A DNA stretch of 64,000 nucleotides from Proales similis (lineage: Eukaryota > Rotifera > Eurotatoria > Ploima > Proalidae): positions 1,211,001 through 1,275,000 of the forward strand of contig JAGVRJ010000009.1 of the NCBI GenBank assembly GCA_019059635.1, given 5' to 3'. Made by a program: the position numbers and the translations under genes. The notes under the pieces were generated by a model. It had not been told where the DNA came from. It did not search any database and saw only the letters and a list, made by a program, of their open reading frames with translations. Within the stretch, counting starts at the first letter, position 1. Each line of letters opens with the position of its first letter. Shown here in pieces: positions 9,389 through 21,255 of this stretch.

Positions 9389-11183
9389 CTACTCGTCGTA
9401 CAAGCGTTTAACTCGGATGCTGTCCGATTGGTCGTATTCGAGATCGACTCTGGATGGGTAGACCGATTTTAGATTGCCTTCCTCGTCGACGATGCGCACT
9501 TGTTGAGCGCAAATCAACTGTCTGGGCTGACTCTCATCGGCAATCTGCATTGAACTCAGCTGCTCGGTCAATGTGTTGCTTTTTGAAACAATGTGCTCCT
9601 TGAACATTGACTTGAGAAGCTCTTTCATCGCTTGGCGGCAAATTTCAATCGATTTATTGCTCGTGATCTCGATCAGAACATTTTTCGTGTTCGAACACAT
9701 CTTCACAAAGTTGGTCAAAAATTTTAAACACGCTCGGTCCAATTCAGCAAACTTACTCTGGTCTTTTCCGAATTGGAAATCGGCGGCAGTGAGAGGACAC
9801 TGCCGTTTTTATCGCTGAGGAAGGCGTAGAGCTTGGCGTTCTCAAGCAGGTTCAGATAACTTGAGCGAATTCGAATTGCTGATCTGAGCGCTGGCTCGGA
9901 ACGCTGGCAACTTACCGATAAACTCCGCTCAGTTGATTTCTCTTCTTTGCTTTTCGTTCGGCCTCGGCCTCTTCGACAAGCTTGTTGTAGTACTCTTCGG
10001 CGCTGATCGGGTTCTTTCGACCAAGAGCCACGAACTTGAACGCAAACGGATTATTTTGAAAGAGACAAATCAACGAGCAGGCGACATTTACTTGAATAAC
10101 TTGCGGACTGTCGGCGGTGTAGATCAAATCGGTGCCGATCGTGTCTAGATCGTGCGTGGCAATAGTGGCATCGATGCGCTTATTGCAGACCTCGTCGTGA
10201 AGCTGAGTTTGAATGTTGAGAAACTTTCTGAAGTTTCCGGACGTCTCCAGGTCCAAATTGCGCAGTATGCACGCCAGTATGTGTGGTCTCACCTCTAAAG
10301 CCTTTTGTTCGAGTGTGATGGTTCTGCTCTTTTGGCTCTCGTCGTTGAAATGCAACACAGTGACCAAATCGAACTCCTCGTTCTGTTTGCTGTCTTTTCC
10401 TTTGGATTTTTTCGACTTGCCGCCCGATTTGTTTCTATCCGCTTTCTCCTCGCTCTCGTACACTTTGGCCAAATACTCCAGCAGCGCCTTTAGCTTGTCT
10501 TGCTGAACGAGCTTTTTGAAGCGGTTGTCCTTGAGCGGGTTTTCTTTGAGCAACAGCTCCTTGAGCTTGCCACACTGCGACAAATTGGCCGGCACCTGGC
10601 CGAGCTGATTGTTCTCCAAATTGAACACTTTGAGCGCGCCGAGCTGGTCCAAGTTGTCGGGCAAACTGCTCAGCTGATTGTACGACGCGTTTATGTTGCT
10701 CAGGTTCTCGAGTTTATCCGAAAACTGATTGTCCTCAAACTTGGCCAACTTGTTTCGGCTTATGTCCAACACGGCCAGTTTGCCGAGTTTGTGCAGCGGA
10801 AAGAGAGCGGTCAGCTCGTTGCCGCTCAAGTTCAACACATGCAACTCGGTCAGCTGAGATAAACTGGCCGGCAGCTCGGTCAGACGATTGTTTGAAAAGT
10901 CGAGGTTTTTGAGCTGCGACAACTGGCCGATTTGCTCGGGCAGAGAAGAGATCACGTTGTTGTGGCAGATCAACGAGGTCAAATTTTTCAAGCTGGCAAT
11001 CTCGGCCGGAATCGATGTCAGGCTAGTGCGAACTACTTCGAGCAAATTGAGATGCTCCAATCGGAATAAGTTCGAATCAAGCTGGTCATCATTCTGGGCG
11101 ATTCGTTCGCTTATTTCATCGCCAACCATGCAGAGTTCAAACCGCTTGGCTTCAAGTGCTCGTTGAATTTCGGGCCAAATCAT
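9389..11183 (-). CDS. LRRC47: LRRC47-like leucine-rich repeat protein with B3/B4 domain
   Basis: Intracellular LRR protein whose C-terminal domain resembles the B3/B4 module of phenylalanyl-tRNA synthetase beta; reported roles of family members are in translation and calcium signalling. Three exons: a long first exon (9912-11183, 423 residues), a short one around 9760-9860 and the last one to 9389. The N terminus MIWPEIQRALEAKRFEL is followed by about seven LRRs (for example LKNLDFSNNRLTELPASLSQL, about residues 65-225), a Lys/Ser linker (about 245-265), and the B3/B4 region with RPHILACILRNLDL and NKRIDATIATHDLDTIGTDL. After splicing the end reads SEKTR then MCSNTKNVLIEITSNKSIEICRQAM, as in animal LRRC47. 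I used the 55 bp intron here because it restores that continuity. Length is about 560, the family size. Poly(A) signal at about 9354. Confidence 0.88.
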
Positions 11184-11532
11184 TGTCTTCTTGTACGAGC
11201 GTCTCTTTCAGTTCTTTTTCTTTCAATTATTTCTCGTTCAATCGACTTTGTTCCTCCAGTCGGATAGACATTTAACTGACCAAATAGAGGTAACGTGTGC
11301 GCATTTATTTGTCCGCCCAATTGCATATTTTGGTTGAAGTTTCTTTTTGCCGCCGCCGCCGCCGCTCAATTCGGGGGGGAGTCAACCGAGCAAATTATAC
11401 AGCCCTAGAGCGTCGATTCCTGGGCATAATGGCGCGGACAATTTTTTTCGGATCCCAAACCTTTTATGACACCTATTTATGTGGGTCGCGTTCGTCGTCG
11501 TTCTCTTTTGGTTAAATTCACATTTGCCATCC
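11184..11532. promoter_or_regulatory. Divergent LRRC47 / Cys-loop channel upstream region
   Basis: About 350 bp between two divergent start codons. It contains a short GCC-triplet run at about 11348-11365. No other promoter motif can be assigned from sequence alone. Confidence 0.4.
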
Positions 11533-13339
11533 ATGCTAACAATGCAAGTGTTCAGTCTTTTCGTTTTCCTGCTCCTGGCCGCTCAACAGACAGGTAAGCC
11601 ACAGCTACGATTCGCCAGAAATGATTTGCCGATCAAGCTTCAACTCAAACTCAAAGCCGGTAATCAAGAGCAGCAGCTTTTGAATCAGCTCCTTTCCAGC
11701 TACTCGGCGCTGGTCATGCCGCCCAACACTCTCAAAGAGACGATGGAGCTCGATTTGAGAGTCGACATTCGCCGGATTAACCAAGTGGTAACTAGCACTC
11801 TCCTCTTGTATGGGCGACGCTAGTAGCGGCATTTTTCTATACAAGCACGAAAACAAGCAAATGATGACAATCAACGCTCGAACTCAAATGGTATCCTCCT
11901 TTTCCTGTTTGAGATCAAAGGGTCAATAATTGATTGCTGATGGTGAATTCTCAACAGAGATGGACCGACTCTCGACTTGTGTGGAATGCGACTGAGAATC
12001 AAATCGAACAAATCGGCTTGAAAGCGGGCAAAATCTGGACACCAGGACTTCATCTGTTCAACAGCGCCAATGAGAACGACCTTCTTGAGCCCTTGAGTGT
12101 CGATGTGTTCGCAAACGGAACTGTGCTGGCCTATCCGGTCAGTCAGCTGACCGCTCACTGTGACTTTGACTTTTCTCTCTTTCCGTACGACGTGCAAAAC
12201 TGCGAGTTGTTCGTAAGTGCTTCTAGCTTTTTTTCTCTTTCGAGCCAGTTGTGTAGAAACATTCGTCTTGGACAGATCGGTCTGATGGTCAGTCGAAATC
12301 GAATAAAATTGAGTGTGAAAAGCCAAGGACTGCATGTTTACGAGAACCCGGAGTGGAGTCTGATTGACATTCTGGACAACAATGACTATAAACTGCAAGT
12401 TCCCGGCACCGACGAGACGAGCGGCTTGTTCAAGGTCGACTGGAGTGTATCCAAAGTCAGCATAAGTAAGTGCGGCTCTTTTCAACTCGTAATTAGATTT
12501 TTTGACAATTCGCGTTCAAGTTATAAAGCGCTCGTCCCAATTTTACATAAATGTGTTCGTCTGGCCGTTGTTTTTCATTCTGCTCATCGGAACGAGCGTG
12601 TTCATTCTACCGCCGCGATGCTTCGAACGAACCACATTGGGAGTGCTGCTGCTCTTGTCAGTGTTGATCATTTCACTGATGCTCGAGAACGTGGCGCCCA
12701 GAGACACGCCCAACGGCAATTTCATTTCGCGCTTGATCAACTTTGCCATGTTCATGCTAACTTGGTCCACAATCCTCAGCTCGCTCATAATCGGCATAGA
12801 CAACTTCGACAGTTTCACTTACCGAACCGTGCCCACTTGGCTCAAAACGGTGAAGCATCTGATTCAATCTGTTTTGTTTCTTTGATCGTCTAGAATCTTG
12901 TTTCTTTCAGATTGTACTCGACTATCTGAGCAAAGCGGCCTGTAAACACAACTCGGTGCGAACTGTGCTCACATCGCAGCTGGTCGAGTAAGTTTAGACG
13001 ACTCTGGTCTTAGGCCGCAAAGATTAAACTTGCTTTTAAAACAGCCGCGAAGAGGAGCTTGAATTGTTTAACATGAACGAGTTGGCCGAGTCGACGCGAA
13101 GCCAAGTGGCCAACGACGGCCAGACTGAATCGAGCGACTCGACCGATTTGAAACAAGCAAAGCGAGTCATGGCGCTCATCAATAACCAGATAAGCATTTT
13201 GCGCTCAAGACTTCACGAAAAGGAGACCAAAGAGTTGAACGACAAGCAGTGGTTCCTAATCGCTTGTACTCTTGACCGCTTGTTTTTATTCGTCTATATC
13301 TTCCTCACGGTCATGGGCTTGTTCATCATATTCGTCTGA
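11533..13339 (+). CDS. Cys-loop ligand-gated ion channel subunit, nicotinic-like orphan
   Basis: Pentameric ligand-gated channel subunit of the plasma membrane. Seven exons (11533-11787, 11846-11890, 11958-12212, 12276-12465, 12521-12849, 12911-12987, 13045-13339) join with consistent phases to 481 residues. A signal peptide (MLTMQVFSLFVFLLLAAQQ) is followed by a ligand-binding domain with TARTQM-type strand residues and RWTDSRLVWN. The signature loop CDFDFSLFPYDVQNC has 13 intervening residues. M1-M3 follow and M4 is at the end (LFLFVYIFLTVMGLFII). The M2 entry FERTTLG puts Glu at -1' and Arg at 0', the cation-channel pattern rather than PAR. Binding-site oddities: there is no loop-B Trp (IGLM replaces the SWT region) and no vicinal Cys pair in loop C, so it should not bind acetylcholine in the usual way. 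Poly(A) signal 13446-13451. Confidence 0.87.
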
Positions 13340-13630
13340 ATCAGATGCTCGTCGAACGAATCAGCCGAACGAACAACTCAATTCTCAGTGGCCGCGCTTC
13401 GTTGTTTTCTACGTTCTAATGTTTGAGTTATTGTTCAAAAACTGCAATAAATAAATCTCAATGAGAAAGAGAGCAGAGGCAATTTAATTTGAAAAAAGAC
13501 AATTTGAAGGCGAGGTCCGATCGTCGGTTTTGTGAATAATTCGCTCATGCTCGCGGTCTTAGGCGAACAGAGCAAGTTTTTCCGTTTCAACAAAAAGAAG
13601 AAGAGAACTGTTGAACTAATTGCCTGATAA

Positions 13631-15671
13631 ATGGACGCCGACTTTGTGGACGCCTCGCTGGACGATCTGAAGCTTAGCAAATGGATTATTGATCAATTGA
13701 AAACTATCGGCTACTCCAAACCGACGCCCATTCAGTACCACTGCGTGCCGCGCATTCTTCAAGGAGACGATGTAATCGGCTGCGCCAAGACAGGCTCGGG
13801 CAAAACGGCCGCCTTCGCTCTGCCGATAATCGAAAAGCTTTCCGAAGACCCGTACGGCATATTCGCTCTCATTCTGACGCCGACCAGGTTCAGCCATTTA
13901 GTTCACTCTCGCAACCAACGTCCGACTGAACGGCGTTTAAAATTTAAGAGAACTCGCCTATCAAATTGCCGACCAGTTTAGAATAATCGGGAAACCGATC
14001 AACATCAAAGACTGTGTCATAACCGGCGGAGTTGGTGAGCTTTCGAATAGCCCGATTTCTCCTTCAACGAATCAAATTCTTTTTAGAAATGACACAGCAA
14101 GCGTCTGAGTTGTCGGAAAAGCCGCACATCGTCATTGCTACGCCTGGTCGGCTCGCCGATCACATCGAAAGCGGGACCAACTTTTCCTTGGCCAAAATCA
14201 ACACACTGGTAACCTGCTCGAGCGGATGCACAGACTTGGCCGTCGAATCTGAATGCGAATCAAGGTTCTGGACGAAGCAGATCGCCTTCTGGAAGACAAC
14301 TTTGGCGATCAACTGCAAACCATATTCAACGTTCTGCCCAAAAAGCGCCAAACGCTGCTGTTCAGTGCCACAATCACAGACACGATAAAAAAGCTTCAGG
14401 AGCTGTCCACCAAGAAGCCGTTCATATTCGACGCCGAGAGCAAGTAAATCTGCCTATCACTGACTGAGCGGGTTCTGTTTCACCAAACGGCCACAAAAAA
14501 AGCCAAGCTACCGTCGAACAGCTCGAGCAGTATTTCCTGCTCTGTCCGAGCAAAGTCAAAGACGCCTATTTGTTTCATTTGCTGAGAGAGTTCACCGAAG
14601 CAAAGCCGAAAAGCTCCGTGATCGTGTTCACAAGCACATGCCGGTCAGTTTAAAGCTCCTTTCAAGCTTGCTTCTTGTTCTAGTCGAACGGCTTACGCAC
14701 AGAAACTGTCAAGTGCTGGCGTTGATGTCGCGCAAATTCAACATTCCATGCGTGGAAATTCACTCGCTCATGAAACAGCGTCTGCGAATCGCTTCGCTGG
14801 CCAACTTCAAGTCGAGCCAGGTGCGAGTGCTGTTTGCCACCGATGTGGCCAGTCGGTGAGCACTATCTCTTCTATTCAAAGTCATCTCTGCTTAACGGCT
14901 TCGCACGCAGTGGTCTAGACATTCCCACAGTCGATTTGGTAATTAACGAAAATGTCCCGTTTGTGCCCAAAGAGTATGTGCATCGAGTCGGTCGAACAGC
15001 GCGAGCCGGTAAATCACATCAGTCATCATTTGGTCTGGTTTTTATTCTAGCTTGACAAATCAAGGTCGCTCGGGCTCGTCGATCACCATTGTCACGCAAT
15101 ACGACATTCCGCAAATGCACAAAATCGAGAGCAAAATAAGTAAGGAGGGCCAAGTGTGGAAAATTTAAGCGATAAAGAAGTGACTGCTTTGTTTACGCAG
15201 ACCGTCAGCTAGTCGAGTATAAAGTGAACGAGAAAGAAATTCTCAAAGTATTGACCGAGGTGGCAGTGACCCGGAGCGAAGCCGAGCTGGTGAGTTGATT
15301 TCAAGCTTTCGACAAGCTATTCGGCGTCAATGTGATGCGGATTGAAATGCGATATCCAACTGACGCTCTCATTCGCTTTTAGAAACTCGACGAGGAAGAC
15401 TTCGGCCTATCGGAAAAGATAAACAAGCGAAAGATGCTCATTCTAGAAGGCTTCGTAAGTGAACGCAGGTCGCTGACAAAGCAGCTTATTAACGTCTAAC
15501 TGACGCTTTTGAAAGGATGTCAATCACTCGTCTGCGTCACGATTGCGAACAAGTGGCACAAAAAAAAAGCCAACTGAGCGGAATAAGAGCATCGGCCTGG
15601 GCGGCAGCGGCGATAATAAGAAAGCCGAGAGGAAAGAGAAGAATGCGGACACGCTCGATTCGATTGGTTGA
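13631..15671 (+). CDS. DDX49: ATP-dependent RNA helicase DDX49 / Dbp8
   Basis: DEAD-box helicase of the nucleolus, needed for small ribosomal subunit (18S rRNA) maturation in yeast and animals. About nine or ten exons separated by introns of about 50-60 bp. Motifs in order: Q motif ([15 protein letters not shown]), motif [14 protein letters not shown], Ia (LTPTR), [33 protein letters not shown], then the second RecA domain with [16 protein letters not shown]-type motif V ([15 protein letters not shown]) and motif [14 protein letters not shown]. The family-specific run [14 protein letters not shown] and the tail ITIVTQYDI identify DDX49/Dbp8 rather than DDX47. The C terminus is Lys-rich ([14 protein letters not shown], then KKAERKEKN). 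The start lies only about 290 bp after the channel gene's stop. Poly(A) signal at 15685-15690. Confidence 0.92.
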
Positions 15672-16771
15672 GACCGGGTGGGAAAATAAAAATTTAATCG
15701 ACAATGAAATGCTTTCTTTTGCCCAGAGGATACTTTGCAAATCAAGGGGAAGGGGAGCGCCTTATCACTTTGCTTCGGTCTGTGATTGGCATGTGCGCGA
15801 GAGGAGAGAGGGGAGCAGAGGAGAAGACATTCGAAACCAAATTCGCTCAGCTTCTTAAAATCATCTTGATCAAGCGAGTGAATGAGACGCCGGCGCAGCT
15901 ATTCACTGCGCTGCCACACCCGAATTCAAGGCGGCGGCGTTCAAATTCGCTGGTCGTTCTAAGAAGGCTTGGCTTATTTGAATAGTTGGCGAGAAGAGAA
16001 AGAGGCCTGAGAGAAGAACATGTAGACAAGTTGGATTGCGCAATATTCAAACACTCAAGCGACGAGGGTCGCTACTCGACAATCGAGTCGATGTTTGTGA
16101 TTTGCTAATCAGAGGACTGATGAACTTCTAATCTCTGAAGAAGTGTCAAGAGAGCTCCTGCATCACTGATGCCTCTCTTGAGCTCAATTTTTCTCCTTCT
16201 CTCCTTTCCGCCTTCGCACTTTTTCCCAACCATTTTCCTCCTCTCACTCTCTCATTCCATTTATTTTCCATTCCTTCCCTCTCTCCATCTAGTCCTCCAC
16301 CCTCACTCGCCTCCCTTGCTCACTATTTGAACAAATCCTCTTCTTCGTCTTCTACTCCTCCGTCTTGCTGTTCTTCTTCTTCTTGGCAGCTTCTTGGCTC
16401 TTTTTGATGGATTCACGGAGCTGTTAGATCACTATCTAAACTTTGAACTTCTTATCTGAAATGTGCGGCGGTTGTTTGCGGCGCGCCTCGATAGTGTGTT
16501 TGTGCGCAGAAACTTAATTATCAACGCAAAGCAGCACTGGCAGCGAGAGAAGCAGCAAGAGAGAGAGAGAGTGAGAGATATAGACCGAGACATACAGTGG
16601 GTGAGTGAGAAAAAAATGCAGTTTTTGTTAGACAGCTGCCACTGACACGAGTGGCTGGCACTGCCGCTCTCCGCTCGTTCGTTCAAGAGCCAGTTTTCTA
16701 AATCATCGCTAATTCATCTCGTCTTTAGATTGATTTACAAAGCGATTGAAGCGGCCAGGACGGCGGGGACA
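15672..16771. other. Intergenic, pyrimidine-rich
   Basis: About 1.1 kb between DDX49 and the serine protease. It has a long C/T-rich tract on the plus strand (about 16160-16400) and a short GA-rich tract at about 16555-16580. ORFs here are short, mutually overlapping and show no family resemblance. I see no gene. Confidence 0.5.
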
Positions 16772-18066
16772 ATGCATCCGATCTGCGACAATAAAAGAAC
16801 TGCGAAAAAGCAAATGAGCAGAACTGAGGCCATTGACCAGATGGAATCGAGCGTCAAGATTTGCGAGCTTTCATCCTTCTCTGAACTCGAAGGTTAGTCA
16901 ACTCGCCGGCAGCCTTATTTTTCAACTCGATCTCAATCGTCATTTAATAAAAAACAGTGAGTTCAGACGACCTGAGCGCCAGACCGGCCAGTCGAGGCTT
17001 CCTCTTGTTTTTCTTTCTATTTGTTGGCCTTGCGGGCACTGTCATGATCTTTTACTTTCTGCACGAATTCAATTCAGCGACGAGCCGAGCTCATCTTTCG
17101 TTGAACTCCAAGACAAGCGACTATTGTGCAGATGGCACTCATTGTGAGTTTGAGTGGAATCATTGCGGCCAGACGTTCTACCGGCCCAGCGTAGATCCGT
17201 CTTATCTGTCGAGGAAGATTGTGAAGCGGATCGTGGGCGGCGAAGACGCTGTAAGACACTCATGGCCGTTTATAGTCAGCGTTCGGCTGAAAACCAACGA
17301 AAGCGAGCACCACTGCGGCGGAACATTGATCTCTTCCGAACACGTAATCACAGCGGCCCATTGCTTCATTGCTTATCTCAAAGTGTTAACTGAGCTCAAT
17401 TTGAAAATCTCCGACATATTCCAACTGATCGAGGTCTATGTGGGCGTCAACGAGCATGCCAACCAGCCGCACCAGCTTAACGAAGAGCACGTCTACGAGG
17501 TCGAGAATTTCGACTGGCACGAGGACTTTGACTTTAACGAGTACGCGCTCGTGCACGACATAGCCATTCTCAAGCTGAAGCGAGCAGTGAGACTCAATCG
17601 GCCAGAGGTGAACGTCATCTGCCTGCCGGGCAAAAACCACGAGGCCCTGCGCTACGGAGATGACGTGGTCGCCGTCGGCTGGGGCTCGTACGCCGAAGAG
17701 TTTAACTACGCGGCGTTTGTTCGCGACTCGGTACAGCAAGCAGTGTTCACTGTTCAAGACAAGAATCACCACTTATGCAACGCAGGTCAAATAGGTAAAA
17801 ACTGGAACCGCGAGTTCACCATGTGCGCATTAGGCAAGGCCAGACGTCAAGTGACTTGCTACGGCGACTCTGGCGGGCCAGTGCTGGCCTATCGCCGCGG
17901 ACGCTGGACTCTGGTCGGCATCATCTCATTCGGACACGACATCAAAGATGCCAAGATGAAGAAGAAGAGATGCGACTCGAACATGCCGTTCTACTTTGTG
18001 CCGGTCGAGCCCTACTTGGAATGGATAGAGAAGCGAACAAACAATTCCGCATTGAGTTTAAATTGA
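16772..18066 (+). CDS. Type II transmembrane serine protease (S1 family)
   Basis: Membrane-anchored chymotrypsin-fold protease facing outward. Exon 1 (16772-16892) encodes a cytoplasmic tail of about 40 residues starting MHPICDNKR. It joins in frame through a GTG (Val) codon to exon 2, so the GTG is not a start. Exon 2 has one membrane span (FLLFFFLFVGLAGTVMIFYFL), a short Cys-containing stem (CADGTHC, then WNHC) and the protease. Activation would be at VKR|IVGGED. The catalytic triad is complete: His in ITAAHCF, Asp in HDIAILKL, Ser in GDSGGP. Counting back from the Ser, the S1 residue 189 is Val (VTCYGDSGG) instead of Asp, and the Trp of the SWG strand is Phe (SFGHD), so trypsin-like specificity is unlikely. 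There are no LDLa, SEA or SRCR stem domains. Length is about 410. Confidence 0.87.
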
Positions 18067-19724
18067 ATCAAAATAATTGAAAAAATAATTAACAAATGTT
18101 GAATGCGAGTCATTACAAACAACAAGCCAGCGATTGAGAGAACAGAACAAGCGACTGTGCCAGCCACACGCGGCCAACTCAACTGAATGCCTTCGTTTTC
18201 CTTTTCCTCCGACCTAGAACGACTCAAAGTCATTTTCTACTCGGCAATGGCGTTTATCGCACGCACGCTACACAAATATGCTGGTTCTTTAAAAATTTTC
18301 AATTATAAATGGCTAGTCGCCGCTGCTGCTGTGACGTATCTCAGCTCTTGCCATTCGATTTCTTCTTTCTTTTCTGCTCTGTCTATGTTGACATTTATAC
18401 GTCCTAATTGCGAGTATTTTTCATTTAATTAGTTGATTTAAGCGGAAATAAAAGACTAAAGCACCAAGAGGTGAGCAGGCGTCGATGATTTGAAATACAA
18501 GCAAGAAAACTTCAAAGTAAACAACAAGTGGAGCGAAATCTCACTCGGCAGTTAAAAAATTGCGAGAGCAAATGAAACCAGTTGTGGACGCGCATGTCTG
18601 ATGGGCTCTTGATTGAATATTGCGATCGACAAGCGGCTCGCTTCTCATCGTCTGAAACTTTTGTTTTCCTTTTGGTCTCAATTTTGCAAGAAATTAAATG
18701 AGGCCGTCGACATGGCCGCCAGGCATATTCGTTTGCTTTCGCTCACAAACGGAAGACAGAATGTGACTCTGTGATTTCTCTCGCCTTGTTTGCTTTTGTT
18801 GAATGGGAGAAAAATTAACGATGACGACGACGACGAAGAAAACGATGAATGCAAACAATGAAAACTGAGTGAGAAAATTGGCGACACAGGGCAAACAAAT
18901 GGAGGCCGCTGACATGAATTTGAAACACAAGCAAGAGCTGAAATTAGCTTAGAGCTGTTAGAAGGAGGGCAGACGGGCACGGGTTCTTGCCGACGCAACG
19001 AAGGACCTGAAGCGGTGAAGCCTTCTAATTTCGTTTTCTCCTCTCGCCCGGCTCTAAATTTGAACTCAAGCTGAGCTTCAAAGTGCGCTCGTAAGGTAAA
19101 GCGCTCGATGCATATACTATTTAGCTGCGCTTTCGTTCGAAACACACGGCCAGCGGACGTCTGCATTTTTGCTAATGCGACACCTTCCTGACAACCCTCT
19201 CAGTGGTTGCCATACATGATTGTAAATATTTCGATTGCGCAGGTTTCTGTTTACTCGATACTGCTAATTTTTCTGCAGCTAAAAGACACAGAGCCGGAGA
19301 GAGAGAGAGTGAGGGCTAAAAAGAGAAATTTAATGTGAAAGTGAATTTGGCCAAGTGACGAGTCAGCTAATTAACGAATCCGCATCGATTTGGCTGAAAA
19401 AGCAATGGCCAGTGCTCGCCTCGTGGCACCGATTGTTTGACGCTCTGGCTCGCATGCATACACAAACAACTATCTGGCGGCGACGTCGCTATTTGATGAT
19501 TGGGCTGCTCTTTCTGCTATAATTTTTCTCTTTCGCTTAAGAAATCTAATTTGCATCTAACGCTCGGCTAGTCAATAAGCAAACAAAGAGTGACGACGCG
19601 CATTAAAAATTCAATTGATTTTGCATTTTCTTTCAACTTTTCGTTTTAGAAAGACAAGTGAAGACTAAGCGGCCGAGTTGAGCAGAGAAACAGAAAATAG
19701 AAGAGGACGAAAGAGTGTGTCAGA
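18067..19724. other. Intergenic region
   Basis: About 1.65 kb. The protease 3' UTR is at the left, with a possible poly(A) signal at 18447-18452. The rest is the upstream region of the coiled-coil gene, including short GA tracts near 19300 and an isolated GTTGCC half-site at 19206-19211. The longest minus-strand ORF (18678-19166) is low-complexity (Ser/Phe runs) without a recognisable domain. No gene supported. Confidence 0.45.
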
Positions 19725-21255
19725 ATGGCACTGGTCGAAGCTGATCATCAGATGCTCAGGACCATGATTCGCGACAACATGGCCTCGCTGATCAATCAGA
19801 CAGCCGCCTCGTCGCACAGCTTTTTCCTAACTCAGGATGCTGAAAAGTGATATTCAATCATTTTTTCTTCTGGTCTAGTCGCGTCTCTTAACTCATTCTG
19901 AATAGAGAGGAAGATAAAGAGTCCAAGTTTCGACTCAATCTCAAGCATCGCAGTCGGTCGAAGAGCTCGCGAAGACTCATCGAACCGAGTCTATCGACCA
20001 ACGAGGGAAACGAGTACAGACTCGGAAACATTCTGCTAATCAAGTACCACCAGGAAGAGCTCCAAGTAAAGAACGAGCTGCTCAAGAAACGAGCCGAATT
20101 TGAGAGTCGAATAAACAAATGCCGCGAGAGACAGCTTCAACTGAAAGCCAAGCAAGATGCAGTAATTATCGCGCACTCCTTTTCGAAAGCTCGTGTCTCA
20201 ACAAAATTTTGCTTTTTTTGCGATCAGCATCAAGCGTTTGTGGATCAGTATTCGGGCTTTCTACAGCAAAAAGACCTGCTGCGCAAGCGAGCCATAGTCA
20301 AGTATCAAGGCGAACTTAAGCTTAAGCTTCAGAAAACGCTCGAAATGGACGTTCTACTGCAAGAAATGGAACAAGCACGAAGAACGTAAGCTCGTCTTTC
20401 AAAGTGAACACTTGTTCCACACTCTGAACGAGTCTTCAATTCGAAGACATCAGAAATTTGTGAGAACTTTGGACAAGTATCGCAAGTTCATGGAGTTTAT
20501 GAGCAAAGCGATAGAAATGCTGCCCGCAGGTAAACGAACAAGAAATTGCATTTCGTCTGGCGTTTGAGTTCGATTTGAACGGTTTCTTGATTTACAGACT
20601 ACCTGGAGAGCGGCGAGACCAAGTTCATGGGAATGATTCTGCGCCATCAAACTCTGTACGAGTCGAATGTGGATTTGTTCGAAGGCCTGATCAGCAATTC
20701 GGATAAAGTGAATTTTACTCGACTGACTAAAGCGCGAATCTCTATTAAATCGGCTTTCTTTTCAAGTTAAAAGCTTTAAGAAACGAATACGAGCGGCTAA
20801 CGATCGAGCATAACGCCAACAAAATGACCGTGAACAGCAAACTGGGCGAGCTGATGAAAGTCAAAGAGAAGGCGAGCGAAGAGAACGACCGAAGCGAGGA
20901 GTACCTGCAACGAGAGGCCGACAAGCAACGAGCACGTGTAAGCTGCCATTTGACAGACGACTCGACCTGTCCCCCTAAAACACACACACACACACAGGTC
21001 ATTGATCTTTCGCAAATATTCTGGGCCATTGACAATCTGGCAGATAAGTGCACGCCTAAATACGGAAGTAAACCGCTCGAATCAATGAGCCTTGACGAAA
21101 AGCTCACTCAAATTCAGGTTGGTGCACTTTTCCTCTCTCCCTCTCTTTCTCTCTCTATTTTCTCCTCTTTTTATTGCGCATTTGAAATTTTCGTTTAGGA
21201 CTTTTTAACCAACAAATCGGAAATAGTTCGAATTGTTTCACGACCTGCGTCTTGA
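19725..21255 (+). CDS. CFAP73/CCDC42-family coiled-coil protein
   Basis: Likely axonemal or sperm protein. CFAP73 is part of the MIA complex that regulates inner dynein arms, and CCDC42 acts in sperm flagella. About nine short exons join in frame to about 370 residues, starting MALVEADHQMLRTMIR and ending IVRIVSRPAS. Most of the protein is predicted coiled coil. A DUF4200-type block starts at about residue 75 (YHQEELQVKNELLKKRAEFE, then QYSGFLQQKDLLRKRA). Next come RTLDKYRKFMEFMSKAIEMLP (compare the family's YxxFLxxVxE region) and LRHQTLYESNVDL. The end has the VIDLSQIFWAIDNLADKC motif that in CCDC42 reads LNLFQIV-like. An internal intron holds a CA repeat. Poly(A) signal 21295-21300. The subfamily (CFAP73, CCDC42 or CCDC38) cannot be decided here. 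Confidence 0.66.
20980..20998. repeat. CA microsatellite inside an intron
   Basis: About nine CA units immediately before a 3' splice site (CACAG) of the CFAP73/CCDC42-like gene. The repeat itself supplies the AG acceptor. Confidence 0.7.

Noticed and set aside
11589-11640. GTAAGC donor inside the first exon of the Cys-loop channel
   Set aside because: The nearest acceptors give introns of 25 or 44 bp, neither a multiple of three, and removing them destroys the frame that is otherwise consistent across seven exons.
18678-19166. 162-codon minus-strand ORF
   Set aside because: Composition is dominated by Ser/Phe runs from a repetitive GA-rich antisense; no domain, no signal for translation.
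19206-19211. GTTGCC half-site upstream of the CFAP73/CCDC42-like gene, considered as an RFX X-box
   Set aside because: Only one half matches; the right half (ATGATTGTAAAT) does not, and it is about 510 bp from the start.
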